Assembly (NCBI GenBank): GCA_963662175.1
Contig: OY759221.1
Coordinates: 37,384,045 to 37,448,044 of the forward strand
Length of the DNA: 64,000 nucleotides
Reading direction: 5' to 3'
Origin: Aradus depressus
Lineage: Eukaryota; Arthropoda; Insecta; Hemiptera; Aradidae
The position numbers and the translations under genes are program-made. Every line of letters starts with the position of its first letter. Position 1 is the first letter of the stretch. The notes under the pieces are model-generated. The model was not told the origin of the DNA and made no database searches. It saw only the letters and a program-made list of their open reading frames with translations. Below are positions 1 through 13,300 of this stretch, piece after piece.

Positions 1-1372
1 ACCTCTGCTGTAATTGCCACCTCTTTCATCAAGATCGCCAACTCTGTCACCAAAACCTCTGCTGTAATTGCCACTTCTTTCATCAAGTTCGCCAACTCGG
101 TCCACGATGTCTCTGACGTAACTGCCACTTCTAACATCACTATCCCCAATTCGGTCACCATAACCTCTGCTGTAATTGCCACCTCTTTCATTAAGATCGT
201 CAACTCTGTCACCATAACCTCTGCTGTAATTACCATCTCTATCATCAAGACCGCCTCCTCGGTCACTAAGTCCTCTACTGTAACTGCCACCTCTGTCATC
301 AAGAGCGCCAGCACGATAGGCAAGATCGCTGCCACGATTGGTACCTCGATCAACAACTAGGCTGCTTCCATAACCGATACCTCGATCGACGAAACCGCTG
401 CCGAAACTAGCACTCCGGTCATCAAGACCGCCACTTCGATCGCGATCGCCTAACCCGCTGCCATAACCGACAACTCGATCGCCTAACCTGCTACCATAAC
501 CCACACTTCGATCGCTTAGACCTCTGTCACTTCTGTCATCAGGACCTCTACCCCTTCTGTTGTCATGACCTCTGCCACTTCTGTCGTCAGGACCGCTGCC
601 ATGACTGGCCCCTCGATCACCAAAACCGCTGCTGAAAGCCCTGTGGTCAATACCGCCTTCACTTAACCCCCTGTCATAGCCGGCCACTCGATCGCCTAGA
701 TCTCTGCCATAAATACTACTTCTATCGTCAATACCACTGCCCAAACTATCACGTAGGTCGCCAGGACCACTTCCTAACCTACCTCGAAGGTCGCCCGGAC
801 CACTGCCATAGCTGACACTTCGATTACCAATAGCACTGCCCAAACTATCCCGTAGGTCGCCATGACCGCTGCCATAACTTGGATTTCTATCGCCAAGGCC
901 ACTGCCATAACCGGAACTTCGATCTCCAAAAACGTTATCTAACCGAGCACGTAAATCATCAGAACAGCTGCCAAAGTTAGTATTCCGATCACTAGGATTG
1001 ATACCATGTCCTGTATTTCTATCGTCAATACCGCTGCCCAAACTAGTACGTAGATCCGCAAAACCTGCAGGTCCTTCACCGGGGCCGCTGCACAAGCCAA
1101 CACGTCCATCCCCGAGACTTGTAGTAGGTCGATCGCCCATCCCAATAGTCACACTGGCACGTAGCTCACTGAAACTTGAAGGTCGATCAGAAAAATCGCT
1201 GCCAAAAATAGATGATCTTTCGCCAAGACCCCTGCCCAATCTTGCAAGTAGATTACAGACGAAACTTTTAGCACGATCGTCAGAATCGTTGTCTACACTT
1301 GATGACCGATCGTCAGGTCTCTTGTCGAAATCAGAAGTTCGTTCCCAGCGGCTCACTCTCGTATCCGACCTT
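1..1372 (-). CDS. Gene A last visible exon: long G/R/D/S-rich repeat region
   Basis: Read from the acceptor at 1372 to the window edge, this frame has 457 codons without a stop. It consists of degenerate units of about 12-20 residues built on the pattern GDR..xYGSG(L/P)GD, e.g. GDRVVGYGSGLGDRD. Toward the window edge the units change to a more regular form, D(L/S)(D/N)ERGGNYSRGFGDRVG. Arg, Gly, Asp and Ser dominate, as in RGG/RS-type disordered RNA-binding tails. The first part (RRSDTRVSRWERTSDFDKR) is non-repetitive. No stop or donor is visible, so the repeat continues beyond base 1. No counterpart exists in gene B, whose last exon encodes only 66 codons with a G/S/R bias. Opposite-strand open frames here are shadows of the repeat. 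Confidence 0.8.
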
Positions 1373-4300
1373 CTGTAAAATCAAAACAGAGAAAAATAAA
1401 ATAAAGACATTTAAGTAAGGTTCTTTCTGTCAATGTTCACCTTCAATGGGTGATCCGATCACACATCACTATATTTTTTTTTAATACAGGATGTATGGGC
1501 CCCATTACAGGACTTTCTTCAACCCACCACGCTTAAAGATCGCTCTCTGGCATTACTGGGTATATGAAAGTAATGAGTTAGCTTCAGCAATATTCTTTTG
1601 TTTCATTGTTCAGCGTAATTCTGAGAGTGACATTCTTGTACCCAGTAATGCCAGAAGCTTTTGAGAAGGGGAAGGGGGAAAGAGAGTGATCTGTAAGCGT
1701 GGTTGGTAGAAGAAATTCCAGTATTGGCCACATAACGGACATTTAAATTTTTCTTCATTTTCATAAAAACTGCCAATAATAAAAAAATATTTTATAATTC
1801 GTGGCAACGCGGTACAGTTTAAACATTATTTTGGAATATTACCAACGGAAATTTCGCCTCCCTCCTCAGACCCCCCCCCCCCCCCCCCGCCCCCTCCACC
1901 ACCATCGTCCGATTTCGCGAGAATTTGATTTGTCGCTCTTATGGGGCATTGAATTTAGAAATACAATCTCGTATCAATATATTCTTACTCATTACATCGG
2001 TAGTTATTAAAAGTTTTATGCTAAGCCCCCTAATTCTCCAGTGAACAACGAATATATATAAAATAAATTAAATATGTGTTAGAATATTACCTGGTGTCTG
2101 AATGGTCCACTTTCATTCTTTTCCCAAATCTTTCTGTGAAATCCGTGCCCCTAGTTCTGTTGGCCCACGGACCACCCTCCCTGTCAGAGATAGCATCCCG
2201 ATCTTCCAACCGTCTGCAAGACAAACATGGTTAGTTATTTAAAAATAATATTCATTAAAAAGCCTCCAGCAAGTTACAATATTCCAGGCAATCTATTTTG
2301 AAGAATTGACTACCAAAAACAATTATGTTCTACTGAATTATACATACATACAGAGCACTTGGTAGTAGGCGATATGACCCTCGCAGTTAAAGCCCGGGTA
2401 TGAGTTATAATAACTAATAGTAAATTTCTGTTTCTGCAAAATATTTATAGAAACTTCCCTGTTGACAATTTGATCTGAAGAATAAATCTAGGCGGAAGTT
2501 ATGCAATTGGTCAGAAATTCGATCCGGAGTTTTCAAATAAATTTTACGTTTTCCGAACTCCTGTTTCCAAAAATAAAATAAAAAATACTGTATGTGTGTG
2601 TCTTTGAACACGATAATTTCCGATAGAATGCATTAATCGACACTAAATTTTATAAATAAGTATCCAGAAAATTCTATGGAAGAGAAAGTGAAAGCTGAGA
2701 AAGTACAAAGCCGTTGATTCACCGACGACTTTTTTGTTTCGAATTAGGGGGAAAATGAGAACTCTCTGACAGGTGAAAAAACCTTGAGCACGCCGTCCTT
2801 CAGATGGGACGTTAAGCGATGGTCCCGAGTCTGTACGATGTCACGTACTCCTTGATGGAAGACCCCCAACTCTACGTGAATAAAGCTGAGCAGGCAACAT
2901 TGAAAACTCTTATTGTAGAGTCGGGCTTATGCCCACAAAACCGAGAAAGAGCGCTCTGGTAGTAGGCGATATGACCTCACAGTTAAAGGTGATGAGTCGC
3001 AAAAACTAGAAGGATTTTCACTAAATGAAACAGTGGATAAAATTTTATTAATACCAGGTGAATTAATAAAAAATACTTCATTTATTCTCCCGTTCCCTTC
3101 GGCCGATTCCGCTGGAGGTTTATAGGCCGTTCTTATGGGGTTTTGAATTAAAATATAACATTTTATGTCGATACATTTAATACATCGGCAGTTATTAGGA
3201 TTTTTGAGTAGCGCCCCTCTTTTCCCTTTGGTCTATGGCTGAAAATCTACAGGTCTCGATACATTCATTCTATCGAGTAATCGTGTTCACAGACACCAAT
3301 AAGTAACCGGAAAACATGAAATTCCGGTAAAAACTCAACATCGAATTTCTAAACGATTACACATACTTCTTATAGTTGGGGAAGTGAAAGCCATTGTTCA
3401 ACTAATTGAAAATATGTACAAATAATTGTTACCTTTTGGAGGTCCAAGGAGGAAGTTCTCTAGGAGCATTCATTGTCTCATTTTGTGGAAATAGGGTCTG
3501 CATTTGCTGTTTTACAACTTGTAAATTTTGCATTACTCCACTGGCAAAACGCTCCATCTGAAACTAAAAAGGAAAGTAAATACAGTAAAATCATTTTATA
3601 ACGATTCCTGATATAACGATGTAAAACCCGTATCTAGTTTGGTTTGCTATTTAAAAGTGAAGAAATAAATCCGGATATAACGATGTTAGGTATAACGATA
3701 TTCCATATAAAACTATCTAAAACATAAGAAAAAGTTGTTTTTTCATTCCGGTTAAACGATATAATATGTATGTACATACGCACATACATACATAATTGGG
3801 TAAAACACTTAGAATTTTGAACGGATGAAAAACACGAACATTATAGAAAAGGGTTTTGAACACGGTTCTTGTTGACTCTTTCCGAGCGCAATGAGTCATT
3901 CCATTTCCAAACATACTATTTCCCCCTTGTCGAATTTTCTTCCAACTCCCTTCTTCTCTTCTAGTGCGTTCGTAGTTTCAGAATAGTCTTTCCTTTGCCT
4001 CCGTAGGGATCGTGACTTCGGAACTTCATAATCATGTATCTTAAAAAAACGCAAGCAAACTAAAATAACTTATTTTTTTGTGGAAAGTTAATACATATGT
4101 AATCATGTGTATACATAATTTATGTATACAGTTACAAATGTATGTAAGTATATTTTAAAAAGTAAATAAAAATATGTAGACTTTCTCGTTATGATCATTG
4201 TAAAACACCTTTTTTTTCCACTAACAAACCAATACATTTGTATGTAGATTTAACAGTTTGGTTCCGGATATAACGATGTATTTTTCTTAGTCCCTTGAAT

Positions 4301-7300
4301 ATCGTTATAACCTGATTTTACTGTATAAATAAATAATAATAACAAGAATGAATGAGATAAAAACAAAGAAAGCAAAATATTTAGGAAGATGTCAGAATAC
4401 ATTTGCGATGTGTGTCGATCTAAGAGAAGCTAATAAAATAAATAAAAACAAAAGACTTGTTTAACTTTAAATTGTCTAATTCTACAAAAATATTATTTTA
4501 ATATAACAAATAATTAATCAAACAAATTATTTGCTTTTATTTAGAACGTTTAAATAAATTATTGACAAAACTTAGAAAATGGAGGAGGTGCGTGACAATA
4601 ACCAGTAAATTGCTCGAAATGATATATAAATAATAAGATTGATTTTCAGCCAAATCGGCCAAAGAGAAGGGGGATTATGGGGGAGGCTTAACACAAAAGA
4701 TTTAATAATTACTCTTGTTTTGACACAAAATTACATATATTTCTTGGTGGTAGGCAGATGTAGTGGACTAACTTGTTAAATAAGTAATAAGAGGTATGAG
4801 TCCAACATTTATTAAACCACGACTAGTTTCGTCAGTAAACTGACATTTTCAGGTGGAATCTTGCTAGAGAAGAGGTCAACGGACACACAGGAGTATCGCT
4901 GAGTGTTCAGCTAGTCCCTGATACTCGTATGTGTCCCTTGACCTCTTCTCTAGCAAGATTCCACCTGAAGATGTCAGTTTACTGACGAAACTAGTCATGG
5001 TTTAATAAATGTTGTCAGCCGAAAGGGAGGGGGGACCAGAGGGAGCCCAATAACTGTCGATGTAATCAATGTATCGATACAAGATTTAATATGAGGATTC
5101 AGAAGTCACTATGTGAGTCAATTGAAATTTAGCCCGAACGATGGATTGGCTTTGGAGGACATAGGCGGTGATTAACCCATCATTTTATTTTCATTTCTAT
5201 CTTTTTTTACACAATCAACCAAGATCATAATTTTCGGATATAGATTTATAGAAAAAAAGTAAAGGAAATAAAGAACTATTGTACAATAAAGCGTGGGATG
5301 TAAAAATGGATTACCGAAGAAGCTTGAGGGGAGCGTTGAGAGGACGGAGGTACTCTGGGGGGAGGTCCACGAGGAGCGACTGCTTTTTTCACTGGAGGAC
5401 CAGTCTTCTTCGCTTGAGGATCAGTCTTATTCGCTGGAGGAACTGTGTTCTTCACTGGAGCAATTGTGTTTTTCACTGGAAGAAGTGGGTTGTTGGCTGG
5501 AGGTTGAGGCATCTTCGCTGAAGAAGCTGTATGCATCAGACTCATCAGTGGACGAGGAGGAACGTGTTGCTTAGCTGGAGGTGCTATTTTTTGTGCCTTT
5601 GCAGCAGTACCCTTTCTAAATCTCTTCAACTTCCTCTTCACATTTGCAGTTAATGGCAGTGGGGCTAAATTAATCTTGTCAGACTCTAAAGGCCCAAGGC
5701 CACCCACAGTATAAAAAATTGCCAAAGCAAAACTGAAATTAAAACAGTTCAAGTGATTACTAATATCAATAACATAAAGAATTCTGGTAAAAATATTCCC
5801 CTTAATATACTTACGTACGACTATTGGGCTTGGAATCAACTGCATAAACTCCGCGTATACTGCAACTTTTGTTTGCAATTTCTAAGATTTTGGCATGCTG
5901 TTTTACTAGATAATCTTTTGTCGAAACAGACCAATAACTGATGAATACGAAATTTCTAATTCCACTCTTTATAAACTTCTGGACCATCTGGGGCCCTACA
6001 AAAATAAAAATAATATATTAAAAATAATAAAATAAACTCAGTGAATTTCACCGGCAATGTACCTCCCCAGTGCAAATTAACTAAGTTTGCTCGCTCTCCC
6101 TGTACTACCAATGACCATTTGCTTGAAAATCACTATATACCTTGCATATCCGAGCCGAGGTCCTTGGTTTATTTTATCTGGAAGTTAAAATAAACTTAAG
6201 CACGCCATCTTTCGGATGGGGAGTTAAGCGATGGTCCCGAGCCTGTACTATGTCAGTTACTCGTTAAAGACCCACTACCCTAGGCGAATAAAAACTATCA
6301 CTTTACTAGTAGGCGATATCAGCTCATAATAAAATCCCGAGCATGTGTCACAATAACTAAGTACCTAATAATAAATAGAACATCCCATACTGGTTACACA
6401 GCAAGTAAAAATAATAATCAGTTACTTACTATTGGATTTCCAAACAATAACAATGGAATCTTCCACAGTAAAATTTTTTGTATCGGTTAATACAGGCGCA
6501 CCTAACGCCAAATTTCCAACTCCAGAAGACTTGACCCAAGTACGAACTTCCTCTATATTTCTATTCGTCCAGGAGTGGACGAGTGTCAAATGACCACATT
6601 TCTGTACATTCGAAAGAAAGTATTAGTAAAAAATAAATAAATACTTAGAAAAAATTCAGATCTTTGCTTGTACATGGCTGGAAAGAAAAGTAGTCTATCT
6701 TCGTCCTTCCGGCTTCAATTATATACTGAAGATATTTTTATGGATTCCTTTAAAGGATGTCATACTGCATCTTTTGTAGAAATCTCCAAAATGAAAACGA
6801 AGCAGAAAAATAAATAAAAGAAAATTTAAAATTTCTAGTAAGGTTCAATTTCTCTTTTGGCAAACCCAAAATATTAGATATTAAACTCGTCTCAATTTTC
6901 TTAAGTTATTATTAAGTAAAGTATATATTTGATATTTTTATCATAACTTTAAATTGCTTATAAATTGTCTTAACGGAATAATAAAATAAAACAGAAGAAG
7001 CTTTCTGTCTCTTAGAAAAAAGTAGGTTACACAACATTGAGGTTGTATTTCAACATAGATTTGAATATGTAAAAACACTCAGCACTGGAAATGAAAGCAC
7101 TGAAAGCTATAGCAGCTGATGCGGTCAGTTTGGAAAATAGAAACAGAAGATATATCACCTGCAATATACTTTCCTGTTTTACGCCCCGAAAAAATAATAA
7201 TAAAGGGCAACAAGAGGTAACTTTTGTTTCTTGCGACTTCAATAAAAGAAGTAACGTTGTCATGGAAACATGTTGCCAAATTGTTTGGAAAGTCAACTCA

Positions 7301-10300
7301 TCGAAGTTGATTAGAGGACCCAACAACAACACATCTTGACCAAGCCAGCAGGAGATTGTGCGAATGATCGCGTCTCCAACAGGACACCACTCAGGATGAA
7401 AACATCTCTTTATAATGGGACTTGTTCCGCATCTATTCTGCAGACGTGAACTAATGGAAGCAATAATTCCACACACCCTGGGCGTGAGAACATTCAATAC
7501 GAAGTTCCTCAACCCAGACGAGTAGAGGAAACAGCTTCAAAAGGATCCTGTGCTTCATTGAAGAGGTAGATAGCGGGGGCTGTTTTATGGGTCTTTAGGC
7601 TTTGGATAACATAGGTACAAAACCCACCCGTTCTATCAATTGAATTGAACCTATACAAAAACATTCCCTCTGGATGTTAAACAGCTTTCAGACATATTGA
7701 ACAGAAGAGGGCGCTGGTAGTGGGACAGGTAGCGTAGCTCAAGTTCGCAACCCGCTCGTTATATTGGAGGTGAGAAAACCTTGAGCATGCCGTCCTTCGG
7801 ATGGGACGTTAAGCAATGTCCCCGAGCCTGTACGATGTCAGGTACTCGTCATGTCCAGCAAAGCGACAAAAGAGCGCTCTAGTGGTAGTGGTAGGTGATA
7901 CGACCTCAATAATTGGGGCATGAGCCACAATACTTAAATTTGAACAGAAGGCGAATGCGTCGTTTCCCCGTGAAAAGTACAGTCAATGCTCGTGAAGCTG
8001 CACTGTATCTCAAATCTTCAAATTCACGCAATTCTAATTGTCCTGAAGCTGTCTGAAACTGTCCCTCTTTCCCAACACTGCGCCTCTCTGTTCCATAACT
8101 GGAAAGCCATCTCTGGCAATAAAGTTCTTTTGTGTACTTTTTAAATGAAGTCTTTCTTCAATAAGCGAATTGTGAGAATATTGACTCTTCTCCCCCACTG
8201 AACTGGAGGGAGAATTTCTTGTCAAATAGCTATAGATGCTATTTGCCACAAATATTTTTCGCATTTCATTTTGAAAAACAAAATACACCAGAAAATGAAG
8301 AGAAAAAAAATTGATAAATGAAGAGAGGCCTACCTTGGCCAAATATAGGCCGGGAGTGACATATGGGGAGAGAAGGAAGATTTTAGTGGTGGGACCGAGA
8401 GGTAGATTGGCTTCAATGAGGCCCATAAGAGGCTGAAAACAGGGAGCACATTGGTCCTTCTCTCCAAACAGACGGTAAGTGAAACCGTTATACACATCGC
8501 AGGAGTGGGGCGAACCCAGGATGTGGACGTTCACCATACCCTCGTCAGCCTTTCTGTAAACACTAGAAAAGATCCATTTTATTAAAAACTCTCCTCTGGG
8601 TTCCTCATTAGCACATTTTTGGAAGTACAAAATGAACGGAATCTTCGGAAGAAAGACACATATCCCTAGTATGGCCAAAAATACTGACACGAAAATATCT
8701 TTTCATCTATTGCTTTAAATGAATTGACCTTTAAACTCAGGTATTTCTTAAGCATACCCGATTGGCGAAGCCTCTTCTACTTGTGGTGTATAAGTTTAAT
8801 AAATAAAAACAAAGAACCTATTTAACTTTATATTCTCTAATTCACAAAAAAATATATACATAATGTGTACTGGTTTCAGTTTACGCCATTGTCAGCACAA
8901 AGTTCAAAAGTAAACTTCAAGTTTGCTAGGTTGTCATATTTATACAATCCTTAAGTTACTTGAAATTACCTAAGACTGTGACACTCTGTCCCCTGGTTGG
9001 AGGGGAAGACCTATCTAGAGATAAGATAACATTTACAAATATTTGAGTTGTCAATAATATAATAAAATAAAAAAATATCTAAATAGATCTCCAATACACA
9101 GGATAGCGGATGAGATAGACCAGCTTACCGAGACAAATTGAAACCGGGACGTTAAGCGATGGTCCCGAGCCTGTACGATGTCAGGTACTCGTTAAAGACC
9201 CCTACCCTAGGTGAATAAAAATTTAGGGTAGGCAAAATTTAGGACTTCCACAGTAGAGTCGGGCACATGTCCACCAGAGTGACAAAAGAGCGCTCTGGTA
9301 ATAGGCGGTATGACCTCGTAGTTAAAGCCCGGGCATGAGTCATAAAACTTAACCTAAGTTTAAGCCATATAATATATTGGCTCTATTAATCATTATAATA
9401 TATTGTATATTTTTATTATAAAGAGTGTGTACACATTTTCTTCTTGTACTTTGATATTATATCCCCTTTGATATTATAGCCCTCATTTCTTATATGTATT
9501 CTACTGTAAACCCAATTAATAGTTTATTTATTTCTTACTATTATATTCTCCTTATTTTATTACATTATTGATAACTCAGATGTTTGTAAATGTTATGTCA
9601 TTTGTTATGTCCCGGTCCCCATGGAACAGGGTGTTCAAGGTAACCTCAGGTAACCTAAGAACTGTATAAATATGACAACCTAGCAAACTTACCAATGTTA
9701 CCTTTGAACGTAGTATTAACGATGACGTAAGTTGAAACCGGTTCACTTGTATATATTTTTTTGTAGAATTAGTCAATATAATAGTTAAACAAGTTCTTGT
9801 TTTTATTTAGCTTTCCATTATATCGACAGATTACAGAAATGTTTTCGGATATAGAGGTTCGACAAAACCGTCTCCATGAGGTTCCTCCCTCTTTACAGTA
9901 GAGCTTATTACACTCTGCTCCAATTGAAAACATTTAGCGGACAAACCAGCGACGGATTTAGATTACGCCCGCGAGGTCCCAAGTTTCCAGATGATCTAGA
10001 AGAAGTATTAAGTAATGAGTGCATTCAATTGAAATTTGACTTGAAATAGGTATTAAACAGAGAAAATGAAGATATACATTCTGCATCAAACATAAGTGCT
10101 ATGTTGCAGGATCACGTGATCTTTGTTAGATTTATCCCAACATAGATATTGCTTTACGCATTTATTTAAGTATTCCCTCAACGAATTGTTCTGGAGAACG
10201 ATCATTTTCCACGCTAAAAAGAGTAAAAAACTATTTTATTAGTATGGATCAAGACAGACTTAATGCACTTGCAATATTGTCCATCGAAGTTGATGTATAA

Positions 10301-13300
10301 GAAATATCATTAATGTTTTCTCACGAGCCAAAGCAAGAAGAAGAAAAATTATGTAATTGATTGTACAAATATAATTTCTTTTTTTATTTGAGTATTTTAT
10401 TAATAATGTTTTGTTAAAAATCAAATAATAATAACTTTTTTATACTTTTATTATCATATTTTTCATTATAATATGTATCACAAAATAAGCAGAGCACCAA
10501 ATCGGAATGAGCCTAGGGCGCAATCCAACTTATATCCTCCTCTGGGCCAAACTACGGCTGTAGACAGACCATTGTGGAGTTTAGACTAAAAACCATCTGG
10601 TTGCAGGTTACGGTCTGAATTGGAGAGGAAGTCCTAACATCGGAGGCAAGTAACCAACAGGACTGGGAAAATTCTATACTATCCTGTGTACTTGACGAAG
10701 AAACAACCAAATTCATACAGGCCAAGATTGACCAATAGGAAAAAGTGAATTTTATAGTTTTAAAACCCTTTAGGATTATTTTCCTCAATAAAATAATCTT
10801 TTCCGTCAGTATTTATGGCCAAACTAAGTAACTTCCAATTACAAATAATTCCATAACAAAACCTCTTCAAGGTGTTGTTATTCTTACAACTTGGAAATCA
10901 CTTTCCACCAAAGAGGAAAAAGTTCTTCCAAATCTTACCTAAGGTAATTCTATGGAAAACAAGGATCACCATAATGGTAAATTCCAAATGAAAGTGTCAT
11001 TGTGTAGTTGTATTATACAGGCGTCCTTAATACAAACATGCATGATTTTGTTTCTGACTGCAACTAATGAAGCGACTGACATCCACAGTCTCAACTCACT
11101 CACTAACTTATTTTTTTTCTGTCCTTGCAATCTCCAAACAAGGGCGTTATTCAGTGGTCATGGTCGATTGCACATTGTGGTGAGTGAAAAGAAGATGCGC
11201 TATACACTCTGTCTAAGGTTGAGAAGGCGGTTCTTTCAATGAACCACATGACCGACCACATTTTTGGTTTTCCAAACACTGAAAAACGTCACGTGCGGGA
11301 CGGGCATTCCACTGAGGGACATGATTGGGCTACGAAAGAGGCTAATGAGTTAATCAATAAAAGAAACTTGCCTTATATCTTCGCTGTTTCCAAGACAATG
11401 ACCAAATACCACGGAAGAACGATGCGCGCAGGGCCTTGTATGGTTGGACAATGCAACCATCAGAAGCCGCATGGCGCATAATCGCAACGAATACCCGCAA
11501 CTTCGATTCGACATGCGGGATATCCGAAGCTCTTAGACAGATCGTGAGTGTAGAGAGTCGACCTCATCATTGAATCTCGCCACTTTTCAATATGGCGCCC
11601 AATGAATCTGAGGTGCTCAACTTGGCAGACAAAACTCCTCTCTTTCATCAACAACAAAATCGTGGTTATAGTACATTGTATACGGCCGATGCATTTGTGA
11701 AAGCAGCTACACTTCCAGTGTGTACAATGAAAAAAATGTGACCATGGAAAATTGCTTTATGATCACAACTCCCTCCTAAGACGGGAACCAAGCCACCAAA
11801 AATGAAGTTCCACAGGATCTTCAGGGCATCCCCAGTGTGGTCTTCACTGTCCCAGCTATTTAACCCATTCGCCCAGTCTCTGAGTAAAAGACCACTAGCT
11901 AGGATAGAAATAAGGCGAGGTTGCAGAATCAGGGTCTAATAATATGGAGATCAAGGTCCACCATAAAACGTGGTCAACGTTTGATTCGGGCCTGCCTCAC
12001 AGGCTATGCTGAGCTAGCCTGCAGAAAGTGGCCCGATTCAAAATGAAGAGCTGTGGAGTGTTAATTTCTACAAGAACCACTTATTAGAATCGAGGAGAGG
12101 GTTTTGTAGGTCGAGGTTCTTCTTATTCAAACATTTGGTTCATCCTAAATAAAACAAAATCATTGTTTTTACTAAATCGAGTTTTTTACTTTGCTTGTTT
12201 GTAGCGGGCTCTAAAACATATACACATCCAAAATTTCAAGTTGCCATGATTTTTCATGAGCCGAGGCTGCCCACAAATAGACTCGCGACTGAAACCATAA
12301 GGTTTTTTTTGTCATTGAAATAAAAACCTATAAAATCAATTGGGAAGGTTTTAGGGAAAAAAATAACAAATTTCTATTTTTATCAAGCCTAATTCAAATG
12401 AATTAGAGCCATCCAATGACACACAGCGTGGTTCGATTCCCGCAAAAACCTTTGCTGTTTTCATTGTAGAGAACCCTCCGGTGCTCGCGAATAAACACAG
12501 GTTCTTAATAAAACTCAAGTCGCGGTAAAAGAAATAAGGAATTTTAAATAAATAAAATCGATTAATTATATTATATTGAAGGTTTAAACATAAGTAGAGA
12601 AGGGGGTTGGTTTGAAAAAAGCCAAATGGTACCTTTTCTTTTGACATTTATTCAGGGTACTTCTTAGAAAACTGATCGTTACTCCAGGAAGTGCTCTCGA
12701 ATTGTATATGAAATATTATGTAATGTATACGAAATACGAGATAAGAGGGCGATCTGGTACAAAATTTTAACTGGAACCATGAAGGTCTGCGAGCCTGTAC
12801 CAGAGCGGTCCAATACAGTCTCGGCCAGCCTATAGCTGGCAGGCTGCAGCCGAGACTATATCAAGACTTTTAATTTTAATTTTCATGTTTCATTTATCAA
12901 TTTGTGTAAAGTACATGTTCAGTACTGGCCAAATAAAAATGTTATTCTTTCTTTCAAAGTAGAACCAATCACAGAATTATGTTACTCTTTTAAATGAACA
13001 ATTTAGTTGTCATTAAATATATCTAGAAAAGTTAATATTAGTCATAGTAATAAAACTCATTGTTCATGCTCTCCTAGGAAATTTTACAAGCGGAGTTAGT
13101 TATTTTGCACAACCCGATGACAATATTCAATTCGTTTCTTAAACTTCTCTGGGATGTTACATTGTTGGTTAATTCCGGTATTTCTTTTTTCCGGCAATAT
13201 TTCGGGACTCTTACAAGTCCCTTCTTCCGGTCACTGTGAACATTTTACTCCTGGGGACCCTTCTCTTAATAGCCAAAACCTTGACTATGGCGGTCTCTCT

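Noticed and set aside
998..1378. 126-codon plus-strand open frame rich in Ser, Pro and Leu
   Set aside because: It is the antisense shadow of the repetitive gene A exon, which is open for 457 codons, has splice support and is in frame with 14 other exons.
5276..5878. 200-residue ORF as a single gene
   Set aside because: The part above 5732 is out of frame with the conserved exon 5815-5995, and the end beyond the 5315 donor has no counterpart in gene B.
7027..7512. 161-codon minus-strand ORF
   Set aside because: No domain, no splice support, no counterpart in gene B; lies in an intron between well-supported exons.
8034..8690. 218-residue membrane-like protein as one ORF
   Set aside because: Only 8334-8553 aligns with gene B and has splice borders. 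The remaining codons are intron read-through.
11239..11481. 80-codon plus-strand ORF (MNHMTDHIFGFPNTEKRH)
   Set aside because: Reads like protein locally but I recognise no family, and frames up- and downstream are broken. Left as possible old transposon sequence.
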